Shown: positions 36,898-46,745 of the stretch, piece by piece | How positions within the stretch are numbered: position 1 is the first letter of the stretch | How the letters are laid out: every line of letters starts with the position of its first letter | Assembly (NCBI RefSeq): GCF_023806625.1 | Contig: NZ_JAMTDX010000043.1 | Span: forward strand, 1-64,000 | DNA: 64,000 bases | Reading direction: 5' to 3' | Origin: Accumulibacter sp. | GTDB taxonomy: Bacteria; Pseudomonadota; Gammaproteobacteria; Burkholderiales; Rhodocyclaceae | Notes under the pieces: model-generated | The model's database searches: none | The model's input: only the letters and a program-made list of their open reading frames with translations | Told to the model about the DNA's origin: nothing | Translations under genes and position numbers: made by a program

Positions 36898-38418
36898 TCA
36901 GAAGAAGCCGAGCTTCTGCTCGGAATAGCTGACCAGCAGATTCTTCGTCTGCTGGTAGTGATCGAGCATGACCTTGTGCGTCTCGCGGCCGATGCCCGAC
37001 TCCTTGTACCCGCCGAAAGCGGCGTGCGCGGGGTAGGCATGGTAACAGTTGGTCCACACGCGGCCGGCCTTGATGCCGCGACCCATCCGGTAGGCGAGGT
37101 TGCCGTTGCGCGTCCACACTCCGGCGCCGAGTCCGTAGAGCGTATCGTTGGCGATCTCGAGCGCCTCGGCCTCGTCGCGGAAGGTGGTCACCGCGAGCAC
37201 CGGGCCGAAGATCTCCTCCTGGAAGACGCGCATCCGGTTATGCCCCTTGAACAGCGTCGGCTGCACGTAATAGCCGCCGGCAAGTTCGCCGCCGAGTTCA
37301 GCCTGGGCTCCGCCGATGAGGATTTCGGCGCCTTCCTGACGACCGAGGTCGAGGTACGAGGTGATCTTGGTCAGCTGCTCTTGCGAGGCCTGCGCGCCGA
37401 GCATCGTCTCGGTGTCCAGCGGATTGCCCTGTCTTATCGCAGCGATGCGCGGCAGGCAGCGCTCGATGAAGCGGTCGTAGATCGACTCGTGGATCAGCGC
37501 CCGCGAAGGACAGGTGCACACCTCGCCCTGGTTGAAGGCGAAGAGCACGAGACCCTCGATCGCCTTGTCGAGGAAGCCGTCGTCGGCGGCCATGACGTCG
37601 GCGAAGAAGACGTTCGGCGACTTGCCGCCGAGTTCGAGCGTCGCCGGGATCAGATTGTTGGCCGCCGCCTGGGCGATCACCCGACCGGTCGTCGTCGAGC
37701 CCGTGAACGCGATCTTGGCGATCCGCTTGCTGGTCGCCAGCGGCAGACCCGCTTCGCGGCCGTAGCCATTGACGACGTTCAGGACTCCCGGGGGCAGCAG
37801 GTCGGCGATCAGTTCGACGAAGATCAGAATGCTCACCGGCGTCGACTCTGCCGGCTTCAAGACCACCGCGTTGCCCGCAGCGAGCGCTGGGGCAAGCTTC
37901 CAGGCGGCCATCAGCAGCGGGAAGTTCCACGGAATGATCTGGCCGACGACGCCGAGCGGCTCGTGAATGTGGTAGGCGACCGTCGTCTCATCGATCTCGC
38001 TGATGCCGCCTTCCTGGGCACGCAGCGCGCCGGCGAAGTAACGGAAGTGATCGGCTGACAGCGGGATGTCGGCATTCAACGTTTCGCGCATCGGCTTGCC
38101 GTTGTCGACGGTTTCGGCGTAAGCCAGCCGTTCGAGGTTGGCCTCGATCCGGTCGGCGATCCTCAGCAGGACGTTCGAGCGGTCCGCTGCCGAAATCCGT
38201 CCCCAGCGGTCGGCCGCAGCGTGCGCCGCGTCGAGGGCAAGCTCGACGTCTTCGCCCGTCGACCGCGCCACCTGGGTATACGACCGGCCGGTGATCGGCG
38301 TGACGACGTCGAAATACTGTCCCTTGACCGGTGGCACCCAGCGTCCGCCGATGAAGTTGTCGTATCTGCGGCCATACTCGACCGTCGCGCCGGGGGCGCC
38401 AGGAAAAGCGTAGATCAT
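36898..38418 (-). CDS. NAD-dependent aldehyde dehydrogenase (ExaC/AcoD type)
   Basis: This 506-residue cytoplasmic enzyme oxidises an aldehyde, probably acetaldehyde, to the acid with [24 protein letters not shown] binds the cofactor, [14 protein letters not shown] holds the general-base Glu, and [14 protein letters not shown] holds the nucleophile Cys. The [13 protein letters not shown] block near the C terminus is typical of the ExaC/AcoD group. The ATG at 38418 is preferred because the upstream frame reads into the promoter. An adjacent DUF779 gene and a divergent AcoR-type activator support an ethanol, acetoin or acetaldehyde catabolic role. Confidence 0.95.
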   Translation of the reverse strand: MIYAFPGAPGATVEYGRRYDNFIGGRWVPPVKGQYFDVVTPITGRSYTQVARSTGEDVELALDAAHAAADRWGRISAADRSNVLLRIADRIEANLERLAYAETVDNGKPMRETLNADIPLSADHFRYFAGALRAQEGGISEIDETTVAYHIHEPLGVVGQIIPWNFPLLMAAWKLAPALAAGNAVVLKPAESTPVSILIFVELIADLLPPGVLNVVNGYGREAGLPLATSKRIAKIAFTGSTTTGRVIAQAAANNLIPATLELGGKSPNVFFADVMAADDGFLDKAIEGLVLFAFNQGEVCTCPSRALIHESIYDRFIERCLPRIAAIRQGNPLDTETMLGAQASQEQLTKITSYLDLGRQEGAEILIGGAQAELGGELAGGYYVQPTLFKGHNRMRVFQEEIFGPVLAVTTFRDEAEALEIANDTLYGLGAGVWTRNGNLAYRMGRGIKAGRVWTNCYHAYPAHAAFGGYKESGIGRETHKVMLDHYQQTKNLLVSYSEQKLGFF

Positions 38419-38487
38419 CCGTATCTCCTCTGTGCGTTGTCGTGGTGCGGAAATCTGACCCGTCTTGACGCGTGTCGTCTGATCTAC

Positions 38488-38503
38488 AGCAGGGAACGTG
38501 CCA
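38488..38503 (-). promoter_or_regulatory. Sigma-54 promoter of the aldehyde dehydrogenase operon
   Basis: On the minus strand TGGCACGTTCCCTGCT matches the sigma-54 consensus TGGCAC-N5-TTGCW at all but one position, with GG and GC exactly twelve bases apart. The -12 end is 70 bases before the ATG at 38418. A sigma-54 activator gene is divergent. Confidence 0.88.
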
Positions 38504-38576
38504 GCCATGTGCCCGGCGTAGTGCACTGTTTCTCGGACATTCCTGTCTTCGAGAGGACCAGCGACACGCTTGCGGA

Positions 38577-38593
38577 GCGTCACACGATGACGC
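38577..38593. promoter_or_regulatory. Inverted repeat, candidate activator site
   Basis: GCGTCA-CACGA-TGACGC is a perfect six-base inverted repeat with a five-base spacer, 74 bases upstream of the -24 element. That is the usual distance for an enhancer-binding protein site. It probably binds the AcoR-type regulator encoded at 38727. Confidence 0.6.
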
Positions 38594-38726
38594 ACTTGTC
38601 CCGATCTGACACAGGCGCGGGTATCGATCGCCGGCGACTGTTGCACACCGGTGGGGCAGCGGGTATGGTCATGGAAAACGGATCGACGGGCCGACCACGG
38701 CTGCGCAGCGGCAAAGGAGGAGACGG

Positions 38727-40652
38727 ATGCCGAACAGATCGAGTGGGATCGCGTTGCGCGAGGCGCGCCAGCTGCTGATCGAACGCGGCGAGGCACCGTC
38801 CGACGAGTCGGTCGGCCCGCTGGTCGCGCGCTCCTGGCGCCGTTGTCTCGATGCCGGCCTCGCCCCGGCAGGCCCGCTGCCCGAGCCCGCCCTGCTCACC
38901 ACCAGCGAGTTGCAGAGCGCCGCCGAGCGCCAGGCCGAGCTGCTCGCCCATGCTCGGCCGGTGCTCGACTACCTGTACGCCCAGACGCGCGATTCGCGAA
39001 GCATGGTGATCGTCGCCGACGATCGTGGGATCCTGCTGCGGACGCTCGGCGAAGCCGACTTCCTGAGCCGCGCCGAGCGCGTCGCCCTGATGCGCGGCGC
39101 GTCGTGGACGGAAGGCGATCGCGGCACCAACGCCATCGGCACCGCACTGGTCGAAAGGCAGCCGGTCGTCGTCCATGGCGCCGAACACTTCCTCGAGCGC
39201 AACGCCTTTCTCACCTGCGCGGCAGCCGCGATGAGCGCTCCCGACGGCCGCCTGCTCGGCGTGCTCGACGTTTCCGGCGACCGCCGCGGCCGGAATCCAC
39301 ACACCCTCGCTCTGGTCCGGGTCGCCGCGCAGATGATCGAGAACAGCCTGTTCGCCGCGCGCCACGGCGACGACCTGCGGCTGCGCTGCCATCGGCTTCG
39401 CGAAGGCATCGGCAGCGTCGCCGAAGGCTGCCTCGCCTTGTCCAGGGATGGCCTGGTCGTCGGCGCCAACCGGTCGGCGCTGCAGATGCTCGGCCTGCGC
39501 CCGGCAGACATCGGCACGACCCCGGTGTCGTCCGTGGTCGACGTATCGGTCGCCGACCTCCTCCACTGGGGACGCCTGCGCTCCGGCATGGCCATGCCCG
39601 CGCGCGACGCGAGTGGCCAGCGCCTGTTCCTGCGCGTCGAAATCGGCCGGAAACAGCAGCGGCTGATCGTGCCGGCACCGGCGCCGGCGAGCGACGACGG
39701 CCCGGACGCGCTGAGCGCGCTGGACACCGGCGATCCGTGTCTCAGGGCGGCCATCGCCAAGGCGCGCCGGGTGATCGGCAAGCCGATCGCTCTGCTGCTG
39801 CGCGGCGAATCGGGCGCCGGGAAGGAACTCTTCGCCAAAGCCTTCCACAACTCCGGCCCACGGCGCGGCAAGGCGTTCGTCGCCGTCAACTGCGCGACGC
39901 TCACCGAGAATCTCGTCGAGGCCGAACTGTTCGGCTACGTACCCGGAGCCTTCTCCGGTGCGAGGCGGGAAGGATCGCCCGGGCACATCCGTTGCGCCCA
40001 CGGAGGAACGCTGTTCCTCGACGAGATCGGCGACATGCCGCTCGCGCAGCAGGCGAGGCTGCTGCGCGTCGTTCAGGAACGCGAGGTCGTCCCGGTCGGT
40101 GGAGTTCAGCCTGTTCCAGTAGACTTCGACCTGATCTGCGCGACGCATCGCGACCTCAAGGCCGAGATGGACGCGGGACGCTTCCGTTCCGACCTCTATT
40201 ACCGGATCAACGGCCTGACACTGATCCTTCCGCCGCTGCGCGAACGCCGCGATCTGGCCCTGCTGACCATGCGCATGCTCCGCGAAGTCTCGCCCGAACG
40301 CGCCCTCTCGCTCGACGCCTCGCTCGCCGCTGCGTTTGCCGGCTACGCCTGGCCCGGCAACCTCCGGCAGCTCGCCAACGCGCTACGCACCGCCTGCGCA
40401 CTGATCGACGACGACGAGAAGGTCATCGGCTGGGCACACCTGCCCGATGACCTCGCCGAAGAATTGCGCGCAGCCGCGAGCGGCGCTGATCCCCGCCTCA
40501 CCGGCTCCGCCGCCGGAGAGAATCTGCGCGAGATCTCGCAGGCGGCAATCCGCAAGGCGATCGACAGCAGTCGGGGGAACCTGTCCGAAGCCGCACGGCG
40601 GCTCGGGGTCAGCCGCAATACCCTGTACCGGCGAATTCGCGCGGGCGCCTGA
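38727..40652 (+). CDS. acoR: AcoR-type sigma-54-dependent activator
   Basis: This 641-residue cytoplasmic enhancer-binding protein has an N-terminal GAF-like sensor (about 80-215) containing [18 protein letters not shown], typical of AcoR, followed by a PAS-like region. The sigma-54 AAA+ domain (about 335-560) has Walker A GESGAGKE at 360-367, and the sigma-54 contact loop reads GAFSGA instead of [17 protein letters not shown] is Walker B. A Fis-type helix-turn-helix ends the protein ([16 protein letters not shown]). It should activate the divergent dehydrogenase operon in response to an aldehyde, alcohol or acetoin signal. The symbol is by family resemblance. Confidence 0.92.
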   Translation: MPNRSSGIALREARQLLIERGEAPSDESVGPLVARSWRRCLDAGLAPAGPLPEPALLTTSELQSAAERQAELLAHARPVLDYLYAQTRDSRSMVIVADDRGILLRTLGEADFLSRAERVALMRGASWTEGDRGTNAIGTALVERQPVVVHGAEHFLERNAFLTCAAAAMSAPDGRLLGVLDVSGDRRGRNPHTLALVRVAAQMIENSLFAARHGDDLRLRCHRLREGIGSVAEGCLALSRDGLVVGANRSALQMLGLRPADIGTTPVSSVVDVSVADLLHWGRLRSGMAMPARDASGQRLFLRVEIGRKQQRLIVPAPAPASDDGPDALSALDTGDPCLRAAIAKARRVIGKPIALLLRGESGAGKELFAKAFHNSGPRRGKAFVAVNCATLTENLVEAELFGYVPGAFSGARREGSPGHIRCAHGGTLFLDEIGDMPLAQQARLLRVVQEREVVPVGGVQPVPVDFDLICATHRDLKAEMDAGRFRSDLYYRINGLTLILPPLRERRDLALLTMRMLREVSPERALSLDASLAAAFAGYAWPGNLRQLANALRTACALIDDDEKVIGWAHLPDDLAEELRAAASGADPRLTGSAAGENLREISQAAIRKAIDSSRGNLSEAARRLGVSRNTLYRRIRAGA

Positions 40653-40701
40653 CGCAGGCCGAAGAACGGCGGCGAAGCGCTCCGGTGCCGGGGAAAGCAG
40701 G

Positions 40702-40890
40702 CTAGCGATCGGCGGGCGGCGTTCGCCCACCCGGCACGAGGTGGATTCCGCGCGCCGCAAGCGCCTCGCGGAGCAGGTACTCGATCTGCCCGTTCACGCT
40801 GCGCAGGTCGGCCGCGGCCAGTCGTTCGAGTTCGGCCCAGAGAGCAGGATCGACGCGCAGCAGGAAGGCCTTCTTCGCCGGACTGGGCAT
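40702..40890 (-). CDS. Ribbon-helix-helix (Arc-type) DNA-binding protein
   Basis: This 62-residue protein has the MetJ/Arc ribbon-helix-helix plan: a short strand KKAFLLRVDPALWAEL followed by two helices (RLAAADLRSVNGQIEYLLREAL). The C-terminal tail is Gly/Pro/Arg-rich. It would bind DNA as a dimer. It lies nine bases after the small membrane protein and is the last gene of the SPFH unit; proteins of this kind often regulate their own operon. Confidence 0.85.
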   Translation of the reverse strand: MPSPAKKAFLLRVDPALWAELERLAAADLRSVNGQIEYLLREALAARGIHLVPGGRTPPADR

Positions 40891-40899
40891 CGCCGGTGA

Positions 40900-41553
40900 T
40901 CATCCGCTGCGGCTCGCCGCGAGCGCCGAATCGATCGCCGCCTTGAGTTTGCGCGGCTCGTCGCTGCCGAGCAGGAAGCTCTTGCCGTCGCGACGGTGAA
41001 CGACGACCGCGTCGAACCCCGAGATGTTGTACAGCCAGCCACGCCGCGTCCGCCGGATGCCCCACCCCTCGGCAAAGGTCGTCTGCGTCAGGCTCGTCGA
41101 CGCGAGCTCGGCAAGGCCGACTCGCCCGCGGGGAAAACCGAAACGCCCGAAACTCCAGCTGAGCTCGTCGCCCGAGACACGGATCGTCAGTCCGTCGAAA
41201 GCGAAGGCGACGAGCACGACGACCGGCAGCGGGATCAACATGAGCGGCCAGGCGTCGTGCGTCACCGAAAGCGCGACGCCCAGACCGATTCCTGCCAGGA
41301 GCACCGGCAGCCAGACGAAGCGCCCGGGCTGGCGATGAGCGTAACGCAGACCCGGCAAGTCCGCCTGGCGGGTGTCCGGACGCCCGACCGCGAAGGCTCG
41401 CAGCAGCGCAGCGCCGATGGCGATGGCGACGCCGACCGCGCCGGTGACCATCGCGCCTCGTTCCCCGGCCGGGCCGAGGCCGTGAAGCAACAACGCGACG
41501 AGCACCAGCCCGGCACCACAGCCGATCATCACCACGACGAGCAGCGGGTTCAT
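40900..41553 (-). CDS. Membrane protein linked to SPFH protein
   Basis: This 217-residue inner-membrane protein has four hydrophobic segments in its first two thirds: two at the N terminus, then VWLPVLLAGIGLGVALSV and LMLIPLPVVVLVAFAF. A small soluble beta-rich, PH-like domain follows (about 120-215), with SWSFGRFGFPRGRVGLAELAS and GFDAVVVHRRDGKSFLLGSDEP. Its function is not established. It sits between the SPFH protein and the ribbon-helix-helix protein, 18 and 9 bases from each, so it is presumably part of the same operon. Confidence 0.8.
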   Translation of the reverse strand: MNPLLVVVMIGCGAGLVLVALLLHGLGPAGERGAMVTGAVGVAIAIGAALLRAFAVGRPDTRQADLPGLRYAHRQPGRFVWLPVLLAGIGLGVALSVTHDAWPLMLIPLPVVVLVAFAFDGLTIRVSGDELSWSFGRFGFPRGRVGLAELASTSLTQTTFAEGWGIRRTRRGWLYNISGFDAVVVHRRDGKSFLLGSDEPRKLKAAIDSALAASRSG

Positions 41554-41571
41554 CGTTGCGCGGTCACTCGC

Positions 41572-42468
41572 TCACTGATACAGCGTGCCGGTGTTGATCA
41601 CCGGCGCGACTTCGCTCTCCGCGCAGAGCACGACCAGCAGGTTGCTGACCATCGCCGCTCGACGCTCGTCGTCGAGGTGCACGATGTCGCGTTCGGAGAG
41701 CCCGTTGAGGGCCATTTCGACCATGCTGACCGCGCCGTGGACGATCTTGCTGCGCGCGGCGATGATCGCCTCGGCCTGCTGCCGGCGCAGCATCACCTGG
41801 GCGATCTCGGGAGCGTAGGCGAGGTGCGTCAGCTTGGCATCCTCGACGACGATGCCGGCACGATCGAAGCGGTCGGTCAGCTCGCGGATCAGCGACTCGG
41901 CAACCCGGTCCTGGCCCGCACGAAGCGTGATTTCGCCCGGGTGCAGATCCTCGCCTTCGTCGTAGGCATAGGTCGAGGCCAGGTGACGCACCGCGGCCTC
42001 GGCCTGGATGCGCACGTACTGCTGGTAGTCCTCGACGTCGAAGCTCGCCTGGGCGGTGTCGGCGACCCGCCAGACGACCGCCGCGGCGATCTCGATCGGA
42101 TTGCCGCGCTTGTCGTTGACCTTCAGCCGGTCGCTCGCCAGATTGTGCGCGCGCAGGCTGATCTTCTGCTTGCGGTAGAAGGGATTCGCCCAGCGCAGGC
42201 CCTCACTCCTGTCGGTTCCCTTGTACTGGCCGAAGAGCAGCAGGATCGCCGCCTCGTTGGGCTGGAGCATGTACAGACCGGCGAGGACGAAGGCCCCGAG
42301 CACGGCGAGCGGAATCGCCATCGCCAGCGCGCGTGGGCCGCTCGCCGCGACGTTCAGGAAGAAATAGAGCGCCCCGCCGAGCAAGCCGAGCCCGAGAGCC
42401 AGACCGACGTAGCCGCTGATCGTCTCGCGCTCGATCTCTTGCGAGCGCGCCATCGAGTCCGTCGCCAC
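41572..42468 (-). CDS. SPFH/band-7 domain protein
   Basis: This inner-membrane protein of about 298 residues has two N-terminal hydrophobic segments (about 18-38 and 47-68). The SPFH domain (from about residue 75) follows, with [31 protein letters not shown], a long charged core and [26 protein letters not shown], the usual flotillin/stomatin motif. SPFH proteins form oligomeric scaffolds in membrane microdomains. The GTG at 42468 is chosen because AAGGAG lies six bases upstream, whereas the TTG two codons earlier is too close to it. Confidence 0.9.
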   Translation of the reverse strand: MATDSMARSQEIERETISGYVGLALGLGLLGGALYFFLNVAASGPRALAMAIPLAVLGAFVLAGLYMLQPNEAAILLLFGQYKGTDRSEGLRWANPFYRKQKISLRAHNLASDRLKVNDKRGNPIEIAAAVVWRVADTAQASFDVEDYQQYVRIQAEAAVRHLASTYAYDEGEDLHPGEITLRAGQDRVAESLIRELTDRFDRAGIVVEDAKLTHLAYAPEIAQVMLRRQQAEAIIAARSKIVHGAVSMVEMALNGLSERDIVHLDDERRAAMVSNLLVVLCAESEVAPVINTGTLYQ

Positions 42469-42644
42469 CGCCAACTCCTTTCGCGACCGGGCGGGCAGCG
42501 ACGGCCGCTGCGTCCAGGCGCTTGCAAATAGATATCATCATGATAGCGCCAATCGCGCGCGCGGCAAAGTCCGCCACCGCGAGAGCCGACCGGAGGTGTG
42601 CCGTCGAGGTCGCCGCGCCGCTCTTCCGGCAGCGCGGACTCGGG

Positions 42645-43349
42645 CTAGAACGCGGCGCAGACCGTGTACTGGTTGCCGTCGACGATGGCCACGGTTGCGG
42701 TCGGCGCGGTATTGCGCGCCGACCCGGTCGGGACGGCCTGGACCGAGCCGCCGGCGGTATTGCCGTCGTCCATCGTCGTATCGATCTGCTTGACGTAGCG
42801 GCCGAGGATGCCGTCCGAGCAGACGAAGAACGAGCCGCGCATGTTCTGGATGTACGGAGTCGCGGCTGCGCCGGCCATCTCGATGCCGATGAACCCGCCG
42901 TCGGCGTTGCGCGGCCGGTAGTTGGGGTCGGCGATCGCGGTCGGCCCGGTGGCCAGGTTGGCCAGGCGCACGTGCTGCCAGAACAGCGAAGTCTCGTCGG
43001 TGAGCACGCCGGTGCCCGCGCCACCGGCGTTCCATGCGCCGTCAATCCGCCCGTTGTTCTGTGCGCACTGCCCCGCCGCAGCCGGCGCGCAGGCCTGAGC
43101 GGCGGCGACGCCGAAGGCGTTGTCGAGCTGCGTCTGCGTCTGGTCACCCGGGAACGCCTTGAAGCGGTCCTGATACGCGTACATCAGGCTCGACACGGTG
43201 CGGAAGTCGCCGACCATGTTCTTGACTTTCGCGCTGCTGATCAGCTCCTGCCCCTTCAGTACACCGCCGAGCAGCAGGCCGATGATGACGAGTACAATCG
43301 CAATCTCCACCAGGGTGAAGCCAGATTCCCGTCCCTTCGCCAGATTCAT
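42645..43349 (-). CDS. Type IV pilin (prepilin) protein
   Basis: This 234-residue prepilin has leader MNLAKGRESG and cleavage site G10|F11 followed by TLVEIAIVLVIIGLLLGGVL. Glu15 is the conserved Glu+5 of the mature protein. It continues KGQELISSAKVKNMVGDFRTVSS, typical of betaproteobacterial type IV pilins, with paired cysteines in the C-terminal globular domain. As the only pilin-like gene with its own near-consensus sigma-54 promoter, it is the best candidate for the major subunit. It lies apart from the rest of the pilus locus, with a sensor kinase and a cyclase between. Confidence 0.9.
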   Translation of the reverse strand: MNLAKGRESGFTLVEIAIVLVIIGLLLGGVLKGQELISSAKVKNMVGDFRTVSSLMYAYQDRFKAFPGDQTQTQLDNAFGVAAAQACAPAAAGQCAQNNGRIDGAWNAGGAGTGVLTDETSLFWQHVRLANLATGPTAIADPNYRPRNADGGFIGIEMAGAAATPYIQNMRGSFFVCSDGILGRYVKQIDTTMDDGNTAGGSVQAVPTGSARNTAPTATVAIVDGNQYTVCAAF

Positions 43350-43389
43350 CTCGTTCTCCGTTGCTTACCGACCATGACGGCCAAGCTGA

Positions 43390-43405
43390 AGCATGATGCA
43401 TGCCA
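43390..43405 (-). promoter_or_regulatory. Sigma-54 promoter of the pilin gene
   Basis: TGGCATGCATCATGCT on the minus strand matches TGGCAC-N5-TTGCW with the GG and GC twelve bases apart and one mismatch in each half. The -12 end is about 42 bases before the pilin ATG, giving a leader of about 30 bases with GGAGAAC. Confidence 0.75.
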
Positions 43406-43516
43406 GGATAAATCGGCCATTTCGGCGTTCGGCGCGGTGAAAAGTGTCGGATTCCGGTCACTCCTGTCGAAAGCCGGACTGCGCAGCGGTCGCCGCTGCC
43501 GTCCCGGGGACGCCCG

Positions 43517-45253
43517 GTGACCGCTCTTCAACAGGTCGGCGTCGCGCTTCGCCAGCGCCAGCGCTGGCTGCTCGTCGGCCTGCTCGGCGCGCTGCACCTC
43601 GCGCTGGTCGCCGGAGCACAATCGGCGATGAGCCTGGTCTGCTGGCTGGTCAATGTCGGGCTGTTCATCCTCTGGCAGCCGTTCATCTACGCCGAACGCA
43701 GGCTCGACTTCAGCGGCTTCGCGGTGATCGCGCTGTGGCTCGTCTGCGGTGTCCTGTGGTACGGCTGGTGGCTGCTGATCGTCTGGGTGGTCGTCCTCGC
43801 CGCGCTCGTCGGCGGACGCGTGATGTTCCTCGACCACCGGCCGACGCGCGTCTTCCATCTCGTCGCCTTCGCCTATCTGCTCGCCGCGCTGCTCTTCTGG
43901 CTGGTGCCGAAGATCGTCCCCGGCTCGGCCCTGGCCGGTCCGCCTCTGGATGGCGAACTCGCCTGGGCGCTGCCGCTCTTTCTGGTGGTAATGAGTGTGC
44001 TGCCGGTCCCGGGCGAGGACCAGCGGGCGGACGGTGCGATGGTCGACCTGTTCTACAGCCTGTTCATTTTCCTGCTCATCGCCGTGCTCGTCCTCGGCAG
44101 CCTGGCCTTCATGCTGCTACGCCAGTCAGGGTATTTCGAGGCCGTGCTGAACACGCTGATCTCGATCGCGCTGCTGCTCCTGCTGATCGGCTGGACGTGG
44201 AATACGCGCCCGGGCTACACCGGCATCGACGTCTTCTTCTCGCGCTACCTGCTGTCGATCGGCCTGCCCTTCGAGAAATGGCTGCATCGCCTGACGACCC
44301 TGGCCAGCCGCGAGAGCGAGCCCGACCGCTTCCTCGCGCAGGCACTCGCCGAGATGCGCGACCTTCCCTGGGTCGTCGGCGGCCGCTGGCACGCCGGATC
44401 GAAGAGCGGCACGTTCGGCGCCGAAGCCCGCTACCGTCACGACTTTCCTGCCGAGCCGATGCTCCTCACGCTGTATACCCGACACCAGCTGAGTCCCGCG
44501 CTGATCTGGCATTTCCACCTCCTCGCGCAACTGGCCAACGAGCATTACATCGCCAAGCTGCGCGCTCGCGAGCTGCAGCAGGTCAGCTACCTGCGCGCAA
44601 TCCACGAAACCGGCGCGCGGCTGACCCACGACGTCAAGAACCTCCTCCAGTCGCTGAACAACCTCTGCTATCTCGCCCAGGCGAGCGATGGCGCCGACGC
44701 TGACCGCCTCGGGCTGCTGCAGCGGCAGCTGCCGCAGATCACGCAACGGGTGCAGCAGACGCTGGCCAAGCTGCAGAAGCCGCAAAGCGAGGCCGGTGGC
44801 GTACTGCCCGCCGATATGTGGTGGAAGATCCAGCAGCAGCGCTACGCGACGGCGCCGGTCTGCTTCGCCGAAACCGACTTCGACCCCGAGGCCCTCGTGC
44901 CGACCTCACTGTTCGACAGCGTCGCCGACAACCTGCTGCACAACGCGCTGCTCAAGGCGCAGGCCGAGAGCGGGCTGGAGGTGAGCGCGAGCCTCACGGC
45001 GGACGCCTCGCGACTCGCCGTCTGCGACAGTGGCAGCGCGATCGACGAGGACATCGCCGGCAGCCTGCTGCGCGAGCCGGTGCGCTCGGAGCGCGGACTC
45101 GGGATCGGCCTCTACCACGCGGCACGCCAGGCCGAGAGCTGCGGTTACGAACTGCGCCTGGCGGGCAACCGGACCGGCGAGGTCTGCTTCGAACTGACCC
45201 GCAAGGAACGCTGCGATCGGCCGGCACCGGCGACTCGCGCAGCGACAGACTGA
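43517..45253 (+). CDS. Membrane sensor histidine kinase
   Basis: This 578-residue inner-membrane protein has about seven transmembrane segments (residues 15-240), then an unclassified cytoplasmic region. The H box is ARLTHDVKNLLQSLNNL with phospho-accepting His371. The ATPase domain has the N box DNLLHNALL, G1 VCDSGSAIDED and G2 GLGIGLYHAARQ. The DVKNLL context resembles PrsK-type kinases. No response regulator is adjacent. The sigma-54 regulator at 58996 is the nearest unpaired candidate partner. It begins at a GTG and is divergent from the pilin, with the pilin sigma-54 promoter in the gap. Confidence 0.88.
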   Translation: MTALQQVGVALRQRQRWLLVGLLGALHLALVAGAQSAMSLVCWLVNVGLFILWQPFIYAERRLDFSGFAVIALWLVCGVLWYGWWLLIVWVVVLAALVGGRVMFLDHRPTRVFHLVAFAYLLAALLFWLVPKIVPGSALAGPPLDGELAWALPLFLVVMSVLPVPGEDQRADGAMVDLFYSLFIFLLIAVLVLGSLAFMLLRQSGYFEAVLNTLISIALLLLLIGWTWNTRPGYTGIDVFFSRYLLSIGLPFEKWLHRLTTLASRESEPDRFLAQALAEMRDLPWVVGGRWHAGSKSGTFGAEARYRHDFPAEPMLLTLYTRHQLSPALIWHFHLLAQLANEHYIAKLRARELQQVSYLRAIHETGARLTHDVKNLLQSLNNLCYLAQASDGADADRLGLLQRQLPQITQRVQQTLAKLQKPQSEAGGVLPADMWWKIQQQRYATAPVCFAETDFDPEALVPTSLFDSVADNLLHNALLKAQAESGLEVSASLTADASRLAVCDSGSAIDEDIAGSLLREPVRSERGLGIGLYHAARQAESCGYELRLAGNRTGEVCFELTRKERCDRPAPATRAATD

Positions 45254-45299
45254 GTGGCGTGGTCCGGACGAGCAATGGGCCGGCGCTGCGCGACGACGT

Positions 45300-46595
45300 T
45301 CAGCGGAGCGAAGCCGTCGTCTGGCCGGCGGCGCGGCGGCCGATCAGCCGATGGACAACCATGTTGCCCTTGCCCTTGAGGTAGATCGTCTGCGGCTCCT
45401 GGAAGTCGAAGTCGGCACGCAGGTGCTCGTAGGTGCGCTCGTCGACCTGGACGATTCCCGGAACGCCTTCGCTGGTCACCCGGCTGGCGATGTTCACCGT
45501 GTCTCCCCATAGATCGTAGATGAACTTCTTCTTGCCGACGACGCCGGCGACCACCGGGCCGGTCCCGATGCCGACACGCAACTCGAGATGCATCTCGTTG
45601 ATGCTGAAATCCTCGTGCAGCAGCGCGCACATCTCCAGGGCCATGTCGGCGAGTGCCTCGGTCGGATGTCTGCACTCCTCGTTGAGCCCGGCGGCGACCA
45701 TGTACGCGTCGCCGATCGTCTTGATCTTCTCGAGACCGTACTTCTCGGCGAGTTCGTCGAAGCACGAGAAGATCTTGTTGAGCATCGTGAATACCTGCTG
45801 CGGGGTCAGCCCTTCGGCAACCCGCGTGAAGTTCACGATGTCGGCAAACATCACCGACACCTCGGCGAAACCGTCGGCGATCGTCTGGTCGCTGTCCTTC
45901 AGACGCCTGGCCACCGGCGCCGGCAGGATGTTCAGCAGCAGCCGCTCCGAGCGATCCTGCTCGACCTGCAGCAGGCGGTGGGCTTCCTGCAGCCGCTGCT
46001 GGGCCTTGTGCTTCTCGGAATCCGAATAGCGGAGCAGCAGATAGACGATCGTCGACACGGCGACGAAGTTCAGCGCGAAAAAGAACGCGGCGGTCTGCGA
46101 CGGAACGCGGTACTCGCCGATCGGCTGGAGATCCGCGAGATGGAAATCGACGGCGCCGGAGAGCGCGGTCAGTACGAAGTAGGCAAAGAACCAGGCACCC
46201 GACTCGCGCGGGCCGATGAACAGGATCGCGCCGATCGGCGCGAGCAGCGCCCAGAGGCTGACGCCGCTGGCGGTGATGAAGCTGCCGATGCTCCATTGCG
46301 CGACGAAGGGACTGAACAGGAACAGCGCCAGCTGGATCTGCCGGAAGGCGTTGAAGTTCAGCGTCTTCAGGTAGACCAGCAGATTGCCGACGAGCAGCAG
46401 CTGCAGGGCAAACGGGAGGTTCGACGAGAAGCGCGGCCCCAACTGCCAATAGATCGACAGCCAGAGCACCGACGCAAAGCAGATCAGACCGGTGGCGAAA
46501 ACGAGCAGAGACTTCTGCAGACGCAGCTCTTCCGGGTCGCTCGGCGAGATCCCCGCGTTGCGCAGCCGGTCAATGAACGAACGACCGGCGTCCAT
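45300..46595 (-). CDS. Class III adenylate cyclase, membrane type
   Basis: This 431-residue inner-membrane cyclase has about six transmembrane segments (residues 30-190), a short coiled coil, then a class III catalytic domain from about residue 240. VSVMFADIVNFTRVAEG and KTIGDAYMVAAGL carry the two metal-binding Asp residues. The Lys in EKIKTIGDAYM and the Asp in YDLWGDTVNIASR are the usual adenine-recognising residues, so cAMP rather than cGMP is the expected product. It lies between the pseudopilin genes and the sensor kinase, on the strand of the pilus genes, so cAMP may link surface sensing to pilus function. Confidence 0.92.
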   Translation of the reverse strand: MDAGRSFIDRLRNAGISPSDPEELRLQKSLLVFATGLICFASVLWLSIYWQLGPRFSSNLPFALQLLLVGNLLVYLKTLNFNAFRQIQLALFLFSPFVAQWSIGSFITASGVSLWALLAPIGAILFIGPRESGAWFFAYFVLTALSGAVDFHLADLQPIGEYRVPSQTAAFFFALNFVAVSTIVYLLLRYSDSEKHKAQQRLQEAHRLLQVEQDRSERLLLNILPAPVARRLKDSDQTIADGFAEVSVMFADIVNFTRVAEGLTPQQVFTMLNKIFSCFDELAEKYGLEKIKTIGDAYMVAAGLNEECRHPTEALADMALEMCALLHEDFSINEMHLELRVGIGTGPVVAGVVGKKKFIYDLWGDTVNIASRVTSEGVPGIVQVDERTYEHLRADFDFQEPQTIYLKGKGNMVVHRLIGRRAAGQTTASLR

Positions 46596-46745
46596 CGTGG
46601 GTGAGCTCGAAGGGGAAAGGAGGCATCGGCCAATTGGACCCCAGAAGCACGCCCGCGGTCAATGCGCGGCAGCGATCGGGAACCCGCACGACGCCCCGAG
46701 CCTCTCCACGGGGTCCGCCGTCTGCGCCACCCGTCGGAAAACCGT

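Larger units (their letters stand above)
38419..38726. other. Divergent control region of aldehyde dehydrogenase and AcoR-type regulator
   Basis: These 308 bases hold a near-consensus sigma-54 promoter directed at the dehydrogenase and an upstream inverted repeat (both listed separately). The regulator gene has a good ribosome site (AAAGGAGG) but no obvious promoter of its own. Confidence 0.7.
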
